A stretch of DNA of 64,000 bases from Aquitalea sp. LB_tupeE (GCF_013391415.1 NZ_JACAXB010000010.1:124001-188000), one strand, 5' to 3'. Shown: positions 43,758-54,600, numbered from the stretch's first letter. Numbers and translations are program-made. The notes: generated by a model from the letters alone, not told the origin.

Positions 43758-45932
43758 TTACATCTCCTGCGGGTCGACATCCAGCGACCAGCGCAAACCG
43801 CGGCCATACTGGCGGGCCAGTTGATCCAGCAGCGGGGGTAGTTGATCGAGAAACTGATGCAGTTGCTGACGGTTGGCACATTCCAGCACCAGCTGGGCGC
43901 GCTCACGGTTGGCCAGCCGCACCATCAAGGCCGGGGCCGGGCCGGAAATCAGCACGCCTGCAGCTATGTTCTGTACCTGGTTGCGCACCTGAGTGAGAAA
44001 GGCCGTGGCCTGCGCCAGTTCGGTGGCATCGGCGCGCAGCAGGGCCTGATGCACCGACGGCGGAAAGGCCGCCTGACGACGCTCTTGCAGCAAGCTGGCG
44101 GCAAAACCGTCAAAATCGTGCGCCACCAGTGCCTGATACAGTGGGTGATCCGGCCATTGCGTCTGCACCAGCACTTCACCCGGCGCATCCGCCCGGCCAG
44201 CGCGGCCCGCCACCTGGGTGAGCTGGGCGAACAGGCGTTCGGAGGCGCGATAGTCAGCGGAATACAAGCCGCCATCGGCATTCAGTACCGTCACCAGCGA
44301 CAGCGTGCCGAAATCGTGGCCTTTGGCCAGCATCTGCGTGCCCACCAGCATGTCCACCTCTCCGGCATGCACCTGGCGGTAAATCTCCTCCCAGGCCTGT
44401 TTGCGCTGGGTGGTGTCGCGGTCTATGCGCAAGATGCGCGCCGTCGGGAACAAGCGTCCCAGTGCGGATTCCAGCCGCTGCGTCCCCTCGCCCAGCGGCT
44501 TGATGTCCGGCGCACCGCACTCCGGGCAGGCATGGGGTACCGCTTCCTCCCAGCCGCAATGATGGCAGCGCAGCTTGCGCTCCAGCAGATGCAGTACCAG
44601 CCGGGTGGAGCAGCGCGGACAACCACTGGTCCAGCCGCAATCACTACAAGCCAGCACCGGGGCAAAACCACGCCGGTTGATGAATACCAGGCTCATTTCC
44701 CGTCGTTCCAGCCGGACGGCCAAAGCCTTGATCACCGGGTCGGACAACCCTTCGGTGAGCTTGGCGCGCCGGGTATCCACCAGCCGTACCTGCGGCAGCT
44801 TGGCCGCGCCATGTGCCCGCTGGCTGAGTTTGAGCTGGCGATAGCGCCCGGCTTCGACATTGGCCACGGTTTCCAGACTCGGGGTGGCGCTGCCCAGAAT
44901 AATGGGCAAGCCGGCCCGGTGTGCGCGCCAGATGGCCAGATCGCGCGCATGGTAGCGCAAACCGTCCTGCTGCTTGAACGAACCATCATGCTCTTCATCC
45001 ACCACAATCAACCCCAACCGTGGCATGGGGGTAAAGACCGACAAGCGGGTGCCGATCACGATATCGGCACGCCCTTGCCAGGCGTCCAGCCAGTTGCGCA
45101 GGCGCTCGCCCTCCGCCAGCTGGCTGTGCTGTACCGCAATGCGGGTAGCCGGAAAACGCTGGATGAAGCGCTCCACCAGTTGCGGAGTGAGATTGATTTC
45201 CGGCACCAGCACCAATACCTGCTGCCCGGCAGCCAGGCTATGGGCAATGTGCTGCAAATACACTTCGGTCTTGCCGCTGCCGGTAATGCCATGCAGCAGC
45301 CAGGGCTGAAAGCCGCCGGGCTGCGCCAGCAAGGCATCCAGAGCCGCCTGCTGGTCGGCATTCAGTTGCGGTGCACTGCCTAGCTGCAAGGCAGGCTTTT
45401 CTGCTGCCACACGCAGCACCAGCCCCTCGGCCAGCCAGTCCGCCAGAATCTTGCCCGCTTGCGGGGTGACCTGCCGGGCTTGTTCCTGTGTGAGCGGGCC
45501 ATCGCACAGTGCCTGCCACAAGGCCAGACGCGCCCGTTGCCGTGCTGGTGGCTGGGCAAGCTGCCCCTGATCGCTCAGGCCAAACGGACGTTCATCGGCC
45601 GGAATGATGTCGCGTGCTTCACGCAGACCGGTGGGCAAGGCGGTAAACAGCGTCGGCCCCAGCGGATAATGGTAATAAGCGGCGGCAAATTCGGTGAGCG
45701 CCAGAAAATCCGCCGGTAGCGGCGGCAAGCCGTCAAACACCTGCTCTATGGCTTTGAGCTGACTGTCAGGCAAACCCTCGGGGGGTATGCCCGTGACAGC
45801 CACGCCACACAGCTGGCGTTTGCCAAAGGGAACCGCCACCCGTTGACCGGGTATGACATCAAAATGAGACAGGTAGGTAAATGCGCCAAACAGGGGCAGA
45901 TCAACCACCACCTGAACTCTCTGAGAACCCAC
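43758..45932 (-). CDS. priA: Primosomal protein N' (replication restart helicase PriA)
   Basis: PriA reloads the replisome at stalled forks. The protein (about 724 aa) has an N-terminal DNA-binding domain (VQVVVDLPLFGAFTYL), the Walker motif GITGSGKTEVYLQ, DEEH, and the four CxxC pairs of its zinc sites (CSDC, CPRC, CHHC, CPEC). Helicase motifs include GTQMLAKGHDF, NADGGLYSADYRA and QVAGRAGR. I prefer GTG 45932, which follows AAAGGGA and gives the family-like N-terminus; an ATG at 45983 would add 17 residues without a ribosome site. Confidence 0.92.
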   Translation of the reverse strand: MGSQRVQVVVDLPLFGAFTYLSHFDVIPGQRVAVPFGKRQLCGVAVTGIPPEGLPDSQLKAIEQVFDGLPPLPADFLALTEFAAAYYHYPLGPTLFTALPTGLREARDIIPADERPFGLSDQGQLAQPPARQRARLALWQALCDGPLTQEQARQVTPQAGKILADWLAEGLVLRVAAEKPALQLGSAPQLNADQQAALDALLAQPGGFQPWLLHGITGSGKTEVYLQHIAHSLAAGQQVLVLVPEINLTPQLVERFIQRFPATRIAVQHSQLAEGERLRNWLDAWQGRADIVIGTRLSVFTPMPRLGLIVVDEEHDGSFKQQDGLRYHARDLAIWRAHRAGLPIILGSATPSLETVANVEAGRYRQLKLSQRAHGAAKLPQVRLVDTRRAKLTEGLSDPVIKALAVRLERREMSLVFINRRGFAPVLACSDCGWTSGCPRCSTRLVLHLLERKLRCHHCGWEEAVPHACPECGAPDIKPLGEGTQRLESALGRLFPTARILRIDRDTTQRKQAWEEIYRQVHAGEVDMLVGTQMLAKGHDFGTLSLVTVLNADGGLYSADYRASERLFAQLTQVAGRAGRADAPGEVLVQTQWPDHPLYQALVAHDFDGFAASLLQERRQAAFPPSVHQALLRADATELAQATAFLTQVRNQVQNIAAGVLISGPAPALMVRLANRERAQLVLECANRQQLHQFLDQLPPLLDQLARQYGRGLRWSLDVDPQEM

Positions 45933-45983
45933 GGTAAATTTTCCCTTTACAGCAAACCCAGCACCGACAAGGCTTTGCGCCAT

Positions 45984-46382
45984 CTATGCACAGAAGCTGT
46001 GGATATCTTTGTGAACAACTCTGCATCCCGGCATGGAAAGGCCATTAAATCAGCATTTCCATTAGATTGCACAAAAATTAATCAGAACAATATTTCTTTT
46101 AATTTCAATAACTTAACTACATTGCACTAATTTTGCCCATCGGACTTGACAATTTGCCGCCAAGGGCGATTCCAGTGTGCATAACTCCGAGAACAACAGT
46201 CGGTGCAACTGTCAACACCCCTTTCATGCATGCCATCCATTTACCGCGAGAAGCAGACAAAACCGCACGGCAAGGCAGGGTATACCCCCTCCCCCGCAGC
46301 CAGGAGAAAAGATACAGCAAGTGCGGAAAATCGAAAAACAATTGGAAATCAGGCAGGAAATAAAGCTTGGATTCTTGCAAAT
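45984..46382. other. Non-coding stretch between priA and hemE
   Basis: About 400 bases without a credible gene. The left half (46040-46135) is very AT-rich and likely holds the priA promoter on the minus strand. A near-consensus DnaA box (ATATCCACA on the minus strand, about 45995-46003) is isolated. A TTGACA at 46146-46151 on the plus strand has no matching -10. The right half is GC-balanced and carries no repeats that I can see. Confidence 0.45.
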
Positions 46383-46383
46383 G

Positions 46384-46414
46384 GACAGGCCGGGGCAGCA
46401 TGCCCCAGCCTGTC
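46384..46414 (-). terminator. Hairpin after hemE
   Basis: GACAGGC-C-GGGGCA pairs with TGCCCC-A-GCCTGTC around a 3-base loop (46384-46414), nine bases beyond the hemE stop. The minus-strand bases that follow have only three Ts, so termination may be weak or Rho-assisted. Confidence 0.6.
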
Positions 46415-46422
46415 AGCAAGAC

Positions 46423-47484
46423 TTACTGATGGTAGGAACGGGACAGGCGATGTACCGCTTCAACCAGAGCCGCGGCATGGGCCGGGTCGGCATGCTGGGA
46501 AATGCCATGCCCCAGGTTGAACACATGGCCGGAGCCCTGACCATACGCAGCCAGAATACGACCGGCTTCGGCCTCGATGGCCGCAGGCGAGCCGAACAAG
46601 GCATTCGGGTCGAAATTGCCTTGCAGTGCCACCTTGTCACCCACACGCGCACGGGCCAGGCCGATGTCGGTGGTCCAGTCCAGGCCGACACAGTCCGCAC
46701 CGATGGCGGCGATGTCTTCCAGCCATTGACCGCCATTCTTGGTGAACACGATCACCGGCACGCGACGGCCGTCGGCTTCGCGCTTCAGGCCGGACACAAT
46801 ACGCTGCATGTAAGCCAGCGAGAATTCCTTGTAGGCCGCGTGGCTGAGCGCACCGCCCCAGGTATCGAAGATCTGCACCGCCTGGGCACCGGCGTCGATC
46901 TGGGCATTCAGGTAGTCGGTCACTGTCTGGGCATTGACCGCCAGGATGTGGTGCAGCAGTTCGGGACGGCTGTAGAGCATGGCTTTCACGTGGCGGAAGT
47001 CATCCGAACCACCACCTTCAATCATGTAGCAGGCCAGGGTGAACGGGCTGCCGGAGAAGCCGATCAGCGGCACGCGACCATCCAGCGCCTTGCGGATGCT
47101 GGACACGGCGTCGAACACGTATTGCAGCTTGTCCAGTACCGGTACCTGCAGTGCACGGATGGCTTGCTCGTCGCGCAGCGGGCGTTCGAACTTGGGGCCT
47201 TCGCCCTCGGCAAAGTACAGGCCCAGGCCCATGGCATCCGGCACGGTGAGAATGTCGGAAAACAGAATGGCAGCATCCAGCGGGAAGCGGTCCAGCGGTT
47301 GCAGAGTCACTTCGGTGGCGTAGTCAGGGCTGGTGCACAAGCCCATGAAGCTGCCTGCGCGTGCGCGCGTGGCGCGGTATTCCGGCAGGTAGCGGCCAGC
47401 CTGGCGCATCATCCAGATGGGGGTGTATTCAACCGGCTCCTTCAGGAGCGCACGCAGGAAAGTGTCATTCTTGAGCTGGGTCAT
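46423..47484 (-). CDS. hemE: Uroporphyrinogen decarboxylase
   Basis: HemE decarboxylates uroporphyrinogen III to coproporphyrinogen III in haem synthesis. The 353-aa protein has [17 protein letters not shown] near the N-terminus with the conserved arginines, [14 protein letters not shown] with the catalytic Asp, [19 protein letters not shown] in part, DTWGGALS, and C-terminal [13 protein letters not shown]. Length and motifs are complete. The gene is followed by a hairpin and preceded by the desaturase gene on the same strand. Confidence 0.97.
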   Translation of the reverse strand: MTQLKNDTFLRALLKEPVEYTPIWMMRQAGRYLPEYRATRARAGSFMGLCTSPDYATEVTLQPLDRFPLDAAILFSDILTVPDAMGLGLYFAEGEGPKFERPLRDEQAIRALQVPVLDKLQYVFDAVSSIRKALDGRVPLIGFSGSPFTLACYMIEGGGSDDFRHVKAMLYSRPELLHHILAVNAQTVTDYLNAQIDAGAQAVQIFDTWGGALSHAAYKEFSLAYMQRIVSGLKREADGRRVPVIVFTKNGGQWLEDIAAIGADCVGLDWTTDIGLARARVGDKVALQGNFDPNALFGSPAAIEAEAGRILAAYGQGSGHVFNLGHGISQHADPAHAAALVEAVHRLSRSYHQ

Positions 47485-47546
47485 GTCGGTGTGGGCTTGC
47501 TAGCCTGGCGTAATGAATTCAGCGGCATTATACCCATCCCTGACTT

Positions 47547-48467
47547 CTACAGGGGTATTACCGGCAGATGGTCTCTGGCCTGAAGCTGCCATTGCACCCC
47601 GGTCAAACGCTCCAGATAAGCCCCATCCCAGTCCAGGCCGGTACTGGAAAACTGCTGTGGCAGCGCTTGCCAGGGTAGATGCGGCCAGCGCTGGTGTACA
47701 CCGCGCAGATGGCTGTTGAGCAGGCAATATCCCAGCCAGCGCGGCAAGAACAGATTGGCCGCTCGGCGGGGACAACCCAGCGCCTGGGCAGCAAAGCAGA
47801 CATGGTCGGTGAGGGAAATCAGCACGGCGCGTGACAGCAGTGCCAGCCACAACATCCAGTCATGCTGGCCGTACACCAGCAAGGACAGCAGCGGCAACAG
47901 CAGTGCCAGCGCGGCATCGGTGCGCGCAGCGGACAGACGGCGACAACGCTGCATGCGCACATGCAGGCGCGGCCACAAGGCAAAGTGCCGACATAACAAG
48001 GGCCAGCGGGCCGCAGCCGGGACAAACAATAGCAACAGGCTACCGCACCAGGCCAACAAATAAGCACCACCACTGATGCGCAGTATCAGCAACAACTGGC
48101 GTGACCAGTAGCGTTCGCAGGACGGGTCGTACACTTCCACCTGATGCCAGCGGCTACGGCTGTAGCGATGGTGCAATTGATGCGCCTGCCGCCACACATC
48201 AAACGGCAGACCCAGTGCAATGCCCATCAATCGCCCCGCCAATCTGTTATGTGTGGCGGAGGGCAACAAATGGCCATGTGCCGCCTCGTGCAGCAATTGC
48301 CAGCGCAGCGGAATCAGCAACAAGGTGAGCAACAATATCAGTCCGCAAGCCGGGTGCAGATAGAGCAGTGCCACAGGAACGGCCACCAGCTCCACCAGAT
48401 ACAGGCGCAAGGCCAGCAGGCACAACAGCAGGTTTTGCCGGGCAGGCGTCAACGACCACAGCCGCAT
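47547..48467 (-). CDS. Membrane fatty-acid desaturase family protein
   Basis: The 306-aa protein is an integral-membrane di-iron enzyme by its histidine boxes: HEAAHGH (about residue 63), HQLHH (about 100) and a third region HLRGVHQRWPH (about 270). The third box is less standard, with Gln where a second His of an HH pair often sits. Several leucine-rich helices separate the boxes. ATG 48467 follows GGAG; a frame reaching 48539 is not supported. The substrate may be an acyl chain or a carotenoid-like lipid. It is 63 bases upstream of hemE on the same strand. Confidence 0.8.
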   Translation of the reverse strand: MRLWSLTPARQNLLLCLLALRLYLVELVAVPVALLYLHPACGLILLLTLLLIPLRWQLLHEAAHGHLLPSATHNRLAGRLMGIALGLPFDVWRQAHQLHHRYSRSRWHQVEVYDPSCERYWSRQLLLILRISGGAYLLAWCGSLLLLFVPAAARWPLLCRHFALWPRLHVRMQRCRRLSAARTDAALALLLPLLSLLVYGQHDWMLWLALLSRAVLISLTDHVCFAAQALGCPRRAANLFLPRWLGYCLLNSHLRGVHQRWPHLPWQALPQQFSSTGLDWDGAYLERLTGVQWQLQARDHLPVIPL

Positions 48468-48542
48468 GGTTTCTCCATCAGCTTGCAAACGGCTTAGTCT
48501 GCCCACGCTGCGTGAAACACTGATGACGCGCCGGAGCAAGCT

Positions 48543-49064
48543 TCAGATCCACCCCAGCCAACCCAGTACGGCACCGCCAGCCAGTAGCCACAGCGGATTG
48601 ATGCGGCTGCGCCAGGCGATGACAGCGACTACGCCGCACAGCAACCAGCCGGTCCAGCGCGCATTGGCCGCCTCACTCATCAGCATGGCACTGCCCGCCA
48701 CCAGGCCGATGGTCAGCGGGGCCAGGCCGCGCTCGATGGCGCGTCGCCATGGCGAACCATGAAAGCGTTGCCACAGCCGGGTGACGTAGTAACACAGCAG
48801 CGAGGACGGGCCACACATGCCCACAGTGGCCACCAGCGCACCGGCGAGGCCTGCCACTTTCCAGCCAATCAGGCTGACCACCAGCACGTTCGGCCCCGGT
48901 GCCGCCTGAGCAATGGCAAACAAGGCGGCAAACTCCTGTCCGCTCATCCAGTGATGGCTGTCCACCACATAGCTGTGCATGGCGGGAATCAGCGTTACCG
49001 CCCCCCCCACCGCCATCAGCGAAAACAAGGAAAAACTGGCCAGCAAGGACAGCAGGATCAGCAT
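48543..49064 (-). CDS. Chromate transporter family protein, second half
   Basis: The 173-aa membrane protein is one half-size CHR family subunit. It has the start SFSLFSLMAVGGAVTLIP, the QEFAALFAIAQAAPGPNVLVV motif (family signature PGPN) and about six hydrophobic helices. Half-size CHR proteins act as pairs of opposite topology; the partner gene overlaps it by seven bases just upstream. The pair may export chromate or transport another anion such as sulfate; substrate is not shown by sequence. Confidence 0.87.
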   Translation of the reverse strand: MLILLSLLASFSLFSLMAVGGAVTLIPAMHSYVVDSHHWMSGQEFAALFAIAQAAPGPNVLVVSLIGWKVAGLAGALVATVGMCGPSSLLCYYVTRLWQRFHGSPWRRAIERGLAPLTIGLVAGSAMLMSEAANARWTGWLLCGVVAVIAWRSRINPLWLLAGGAVLGWLGWI

Positions 49065-49621
49065 GATTCATCTCCAGATCGCTGGCGTCGACGGGCCAGC
49101 CACACCGACAGCGGGCCCAGCACCAGTAACACCGGCAGCAAGGGCAGGCGCCATACGCCGACCGCCACAAAGGTGAGTATGGCCAACGACACCGTCTGCC
49201 AGTGCAGCTCTATTTTCTGCCCCATGCGCAACACCATGGCCAGCAGCAAACCTGCCGCCGCCGAGGCCAGTCCGTGCAAGGTGCCCTGCACGTCCGGCAG
49301 GCTTTGGTAGTGGTCGTACAGCATGACCATGCTCAGCACGATGATGAGCGGGGCCAGCATCAGCCCGGCCACAGCCAGCCAGGCTCCGGCCACGCCATGA
49401 AAGCGCGAACCAATGGCGATGGACATATTGACGATATTGGGCCCGGGCAGAATCTGTCCCAGCCCCAAGAGTTCGGTGAACTCTTCCTCGTTCAGCCAGC
49501 GACGCTGCTGCACCAGCATGCGGTGCGCCAGTGGCAGCACACCGCCAAAACCGCTCAGACCGATGCTGAAGAAACCCAGAAACAACTGGCGGCGAGTGGG
49601 AATAATCAGTGATGAATTCAT
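49058..49621 (-). CDS. Chromate transporter family protein, first half
   Basis: The 187-aa partner subunit has the N-terminal FFSIGLSGFGGVLPLAHRML, EEEFTELLGLGQILPGPNIVNMS and a GSRFHGVAGAWLAVAGLMLAP helix region, the standard CHR layout. It overlaps the second subunit by seven bases, so a stoichiometric complex is expected. Its start is 76 bases from a divergent LysR gene, with a palindromic operator between them. Confidence 0.87.
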   Translation of the reverse strand: MNSSLIIPTRRQLFLGFFSIGLSGFGGVLPLAHRMLVQQRRWLNEEEFTELLGLGQILPGPNIVNMSIAIGSRFHGVAGAWLAVAGLMLAPLIIVLSMVMLYDHYQSLPDVQGTLHGLASAAAGLLLAMVLRMGQKIELHWQTVSLAILTFVAVGVWRLPLLPVLLVLGPLSVWLARRRQRSGDESC

Positions 49622-49678
49622 CGTGCAAGGCTAGCCCGCCAATGCCGTCAGAACAAACGAGTTTTTATGGCATTCTTT

Positions 49679-49693
49679 GTGAGCTAAACTCAC
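49679..49693 (+). promoter_or_regulatory. Candidate LysR-type operator
   Basis: GTGAG-CTAAA-CTCAC is a 5-base-arm palindrome that contains a T-N11-A motif (T at 49680, A at 49692). It lies in the 76-base gap between the divergent chrA pair and its LysR-type gene, four bases before the latter's ATG, which would suit autorepression. Confidence 0.55.
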
Positions 49694-49697
49694 CAGC

Positions 49698-50585
49698 ATG
49701 AACCGTCGCCTTCCCCCACTCAATGCGCTAAAGGCCTTTGAATCTGCTGCACGACAAGGCAGTTTCACCGCTGCAGCCGAAGCCCTGTATGTGACCCACG
49801 GTGCCATCAGTCGCCAGATTCAACAGCTGGAGGACTGGCTGGGCGTCAGCCTGTTTGAACGCCATGGCCGCCGGGTTCGGCTATCGGCGGCCGGTCAGGC
49901 TTATCTGCCAGCCATCCAGACTGCGCTGGACGGCATTGCCACTGCCACCGAAAAACTGCAGGCCCGCCAGCAGGGACACCGGCTGAACATCAACGTCACC
50001 CCCACGCTGGCCATGCACTGGTTATTGCCCAGGCTTACCCGCTTTCAGCTGCGCTACCCAGGGGTGGAATTGCGACTGGCTACATCCGATGCCAGCATCA
50101 ACAACCAGAATGCCGACTTCGACATTGCCATCCGTCGTGGCAAGGACCACTGGCATGGCTTTGTCTCGCATGCCTTTCTCACCGAGCGGGAAATCCCGGT
50201 ATGCAGCCCGGCCTTGCTGGCGCGCCTGCCCATCCGGCAGCCTGCCGACCTGGCGCAACACACCTTGCTGCACGCGGAAACCAGGCCGGTGGCCTGGGCA
50301 CGCTGGCTGGCAGCTGCCGGGGTGCCCGGCTTGCAGTCCGGCGCAGACCAGCATTTCGATCATTACTACCTGGCCTTGCAGGCGGCAGTGGACGGGCTGG
50401 GTGTGACGCTGGGCGCGCTGCCGGTGATTGAAAGCGAATTAGCCAGCGGCAAACTGGTGGCTCCACTGGCGGGACCGGAAATCTCCGTACGGGGTTATTC
50501 CTGGGCCGTACCGCAATCACTGGTGGGCGATGAGCTGGTCACCGCCTTTTGTCAGTGGCTGGAGGAGGAAGGGCAACAACATTGA
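49698..50585 (+). CDS. LysR family transcriptional regulator (GcvA-like)
   Basis: The 295-aa regulator has an N-terminal winged HTH (LNALKAFESAARQGSFTAAAEAL then VTHGAISRQIQQLEDWLG) of the GcvA type and a periplasmic-binding-like effector domain (about 93-290) with RLATSDASINNQNADFDIAIR. It diverges from the chromate transporter pair and probably controls it, although the effector is unknown. Its end is separated by 15 bases from the converging solute-binding-like gene. Confidence 0.9.
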   Translation: MNRRLPPLNALKAFESAARQGSFTAAAEALYVTHGAISRQIQQLEDWLGVSLFERHGRRVRLSAAGQAYLPAIQTALDGIATATEKLQARQQGHRLNINVTPTLAMHWLLPRLTRFQLRYPGVELRLATSDASINNQNADFDIAIRRGKDHWHGFVSHAFLTEREIPVCSPALLARLPIRQPADLAQHTLLHAETRPVAWARWLAAAGVPGLQSGADQHFDHYYLALQAAVDGLGVTLGALPVIESELASGKLVAPLAGPEISVRGYSWAVPQSLVGDELVTAFCQWLEEEGQQH

Positions 50586-50600
50586 TGTGCCAGTACCGGA

Positions 50601-51455
50601 TCAGGGCCGATACCATAGCGTACGGTCCTGCAAGGGCGTAGCCGGAGGCAGCAGCGGATTGTCGAGCGGAATTTCCCGCCGTGTGGCCAACGCCAGCTGT
50701 GACAGCAGTTGGCCGTTATAACGCTGGAACAGCTGGTTGAAACGGCCATCCTTCAATGCCTTGCGCAGTCCCTGCTCCAGTTGGGCCGCCAACTCTGGTT
50801 TGTTGCGGCTGACAAAGAAATACATGGCGGTGGGGTAGTGCAATACCAGATGACGGTCGATCAGCAAGCCCTTGGCCACCGGCAAGGCTGCTTCGCGCTG
50901 CACTTCGATCACACTGCGCGGGAAATAATCAAAACGTTTTCTTTGCAGCATGGGAAACAGGTTGCCGTAATCCTGTGTGGTCAGTACCGGCAAGCCGGCA
51001 TGACGCAAGATCTCGGTATCCGGCCAATCCGCCACCTGCCCTGCCATCAGCCGGGAAAGCTGCTTCACATCACGCACACCGGCCAGCAAGTCTGGCTGAC
51101 TGGCATGGATCAACGCCACCCGCCAGCCCAGCAAGCCCTTGTCCAGCGGAATGCGGATGGAGATGGCCTGCTGTTCGCGCTCACGACTGGTCATGCCCCA
51201 GAACAGATCAATACCACCTTCACGCTTGCCCAATTGCACCATCGCCCGCGACTGGTTCATGGTGGAGGCGGCCTGCAGCTGACAGCGCAAGCCCGCCTCG
51301 TCACAGGCCAGTTGCAACAGCGACAGCATGTAGGGCAGGTGCGGGTCTTCCAGCCCGGACACCAGCGCATAACGCACCGGGACGGGCCGCACGGTAGCAG
51401 AGGCCGACAGTGACATCAGCAAACCCGACAAACAGCAGACAATCCAGCGGTACAT
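50601..51455 (-). CDS. Periplasmic solute-binding-like protein (transporter substrate-binding domain)
   Basis: The 284-aa protein has a signal peptide (MYRWIVCCLSGLLMSLSASA, cleavage about 20) and a bilobal SBP-3-like fold. Seen are QLACDEAGLRCQLQAASTMNQSRAM in part, GGIDLFWGMTSRERE and the second-lobe LTTQDYGNLFPMLQRKRFDYFPRS. It has no adjacent permease or ATPase, so it may be an orphan binding protein or a sensor-like protein. ATG 51455 follows GGGGAGA; a longer frame to 51527 lacks a signal peptide. Confidence 0.8.
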   Translation of the reverse strand: MYRWIVCCLSGLLMSLSASATVRPVPVRYALVSGLEDPHLPYMLSLLQLACDEAGLRCQLQAASTMNQSRAMVQLGKREGGIDLFWGMTSREREQQAISIRIPLDKGLLGWRVALIHASQPDLLAGVRDVKQLSRLMAGQVADWPDTEILRHAGLPVLTTQDYGNLFPMLQRKRFDYFPRSVIEVQREAALPVAKGLLIDRHLVLHYPTAMYFFVSRNKPELAAQLEQGLRKALKDGRFNQLFQRYNGQLLSQLALATRREIPLDNPLLPPATPLQDRTLWYRP

Positions 51456-51601
51456 GACGTTCTCCCCTGCCCTTCCGCTACCGTTCAGGCCGCGGGTCGG
51501 AAAACCGGATGCTTCAGACAGAATCAAGAATCCGATTATAGAAAACGAGACTGTTGGCTATCTGTTCTTTCGGTCAGTCGGCTCAAACCACACCGCCGGC
51601 C

Positions 51602-54600
51602 TCAAGCATGCGGGGGGCTGCCCGCGCCCAATATGCGCCGCAAGCACTGGCGTACGCCATCCAGATAGCTGTACACCACCGGCAGTACCAGCAAGGTCAG
51701 CACGGTGGAACTCACCATGCCGCCGATGATGGCAAAGGCCATCGGCGCGCGTGTTTCCACCCCTTCGCCACTACCGATGGCCATGGGCAGCATGCCGAAG
51801 ATCATGGCCAAGCTGGTCATCATGATGGGGCGCAGCCTCACCCGGCCTGCGGCGATGATGGCATCGGTACGCACCATGCCCTCGCGGCGCGACTGGTTGA
51901 TGAAGTCCACCAGCAGGATGCCGTTCTTGGCGCACAGGCCCATCAGCATGATGATGCCGATGACCGAGAACATATTGAGTGTAGAACCCGACAGCCAAAG
52001 CGCCACAAACACACCGACGAAAGCCAGTGGCAGAGCCACCATGATGGCCAGCGGCAAAGTAAAGCTGCGGAACTGGGCGGCCAGAATCATGTAGATGAAG
52101 ATCACCCCCATGGCCAGCGCCTGCAAGGCATAGCCCAGCGACTCTTCCATGTCGCGCCGTTCGCCTTCTTCGGCCAGGCTGACACCGGCGGGCAGCTTGA
52201 GGCTGGCGGTGATTTTGCTGATATCGGCAAAAGCCGAACCGGCGTCACGCCCGGCGATATTGCCGGTCACTGTCACCTGGCGCAGCAGGTCTACACGGTC
52301 GATCTGGCGTGGACTGAGCCCCGGGCTCAGCCGGGTAACCGTGGACAGCGGCACCATGCTGGCCGCACCATTGGCATCGGCCCGGCCGGCCACGGTAATG
52401 ATGTCCAGCAAGGCATTGCTGCGTTCGCTGCGTGGCACTTGCAGCAGCACATCGTAGTTTTCTCCGTCCGGCGCTTCCCAGGTACTGACCACATCCCCGG
52501 CCAGCAACTGCGACAAGGTGCTGCCTACCTTGTTGAGGTCCACGCCCAGGCTGGCGGCGGCATCGCGGCGCACTTCCAGCTTGATGGCCGGGTCGGCATC
52601 GGACAGGCTGCTTTGCAGATCGCCCACCCCTCTTACCTGCGCCAGCCGGCTCATCAACTGACTGGCTGCGGCATCCAGCTCGTCAAGATTACTGCCACGC
52701 AGGCCAATGCTGACGGGCTTGCCACCCGGACCTTCCTTGCCCATTTCCTCGACCGATTCCACCTCCACACCCGCCACCCGGCTCGCCTTGGCCCTGGCCT
52801 GTTGCATCAGCGAGAACAGGCTGTGCTGGCGGCTGTTCTTGTCGCCCAGGTCCACCACCAGCCGCCCGTCACTCTTGCTGGCACCAAAGCTGCTGCTACC
52901 GGCGGTCAACTGGATGGAACGCACAGCGGGCAACTGGCGCAGCAAGGCTTCCAGTTCGCGGCCCTTGGCCACGGTGTAATCCAGCGAGGAGCCAGGCGCC
53001 GTCTTGAAGGAGAGTGAGAATTTGCCCTTGTCCTGACGCGGCATGAATTCGCCGCCGATATGCGGCAACAGCATGAAACTGCCCAGCAATAGCAGGACAG
53101 CCAGGGACAGTACCGTCTTGCGATGAGCCAGCGACCAGCTGATCACCCCGACATAACGATTGGCCAGCTTGTCCAGCGAGGATTCAAACCAGTCCAGCAT
53201 GCGCCCCAGTGGGCCACGGTGCCGGTCGCCATGCTGGTGCGGGTCCGGCCAGATGGAAGACAGCATGGGGTCCAGCGTGAAGCTGACCAGCATGGAAATC
53301 AGCACCGCTACCGTGACGGTCAGGCCAAACTGGTGAAAAAACTTGCCGATGATGCCGCTCATGAAGCCTACCGGCAGGAACACCGCCACCACGGTAAGGG
53401 TGGTGGCCAGTACCGCCAGGCCGATTTCATTGGTGCCATCCAGCGCCGCCTGCACATGGCTTTTGCCCAACTGGCGATGACGCACGATGTTTTCCCGCAC
53501 CACGATGGCGTCGTCAATCAACAGGCCGATGGACAGCGAAAGTGCCATCAGCGTCATCAGGTTGAGGGTGAAGCCCAGTGCCTGCAAGGCAAACAGGGTG
53601 CCCACCAGCGCCACCGGCAGGGTGAGGCCGGTAATGACCGTACTGCGCCAGCTGCCCAGGAACAGGAACACGATCAGCACCGTCAGCGCCGCGCCTTCCA
53701 GCAAGGTGGCTTCCACATTGGCCAGCGACTTTTTCACCTCGGCGGACTTATCGTAGGTGAAGTGCACCTGGGTGCCGGCCGGCATGTGGTCTTGCATGGC
53801 ATCGATCACCTGCTTCACACCATTGGCCACGTCCACCACATTGGCCCCGCGTGCCGCGCGGATGTCTATCCCTACCCCGGGTTTGCCATCAATCAAGGCC
53901 GTACTGCTGGCTTCGGCTTCGGCATCACTGACACTGGCCACATCCGACAGCCGGATAGGGCTGCCATTGCGGTAGCCGGTAACCAGATTGGCAAAGTCTT
54001 CCGGCGACTTGAGCTTGCCACTCACCCGCACATTCAGTTCGTTGCTGGCGCTGCTGACCGCACCTGCCGGAAAGTCCCGGTTGCCGGCGCGGATGGCATC
54101 GGCCACTTCCTGCAAGGACAGGCCGCTGGACTCCAGCCGGTAAGGGTCGACATCAATGCGGATTTGCCGCCTTACTCCGCCTACCACTTTGGCCTCGCCC
54201 ACGCCAGATACCATTTGCAGGCGCTTTTTCAGCGTATTTTCCAGCCAGGTGGTCAAGCTGCGTTGCGACACCTGGTCCGAACTGAAGGTGATGGACAGCA
54301 AGGGCTGATCATTCGGATTGAACTGCGACACCGAAGGTGTGCCGATTTCACGGCGGAAGCGGCCTTGCACGCCGCCCACCCGGTCGCGTACATCCTGCAC
54401 CGCCACCGCCGGGTCCACCGTCAGCGCAAACTCCACCACGATGGTGGAACTGCCTTCAAACGAATAGGAACGGATATGCTTGATGCCGTTGATGGTATTG
54501 ATGGCCTCTTCCAGCGGACGGGTTACTTCGCTTTCGACCACCTCGGGCGAGGCACCGCCATACCCGGTACTGACCACCGCTACCGGGAAGCGGATGTCCG

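Noticed and set aside
45995-46003. DnaA box near priA as a sign of a replication origin
   Set aside because: Only one box with a mismatch is present, with no dnaA, dnaN or box cluster.
45843-46130. 95-aa frame on the plus strand at the priA start
   Set aside because: It overlaps the priA N-terminus in antisense, has no ribosome site, and runs into AT-rich non-coding sequence.
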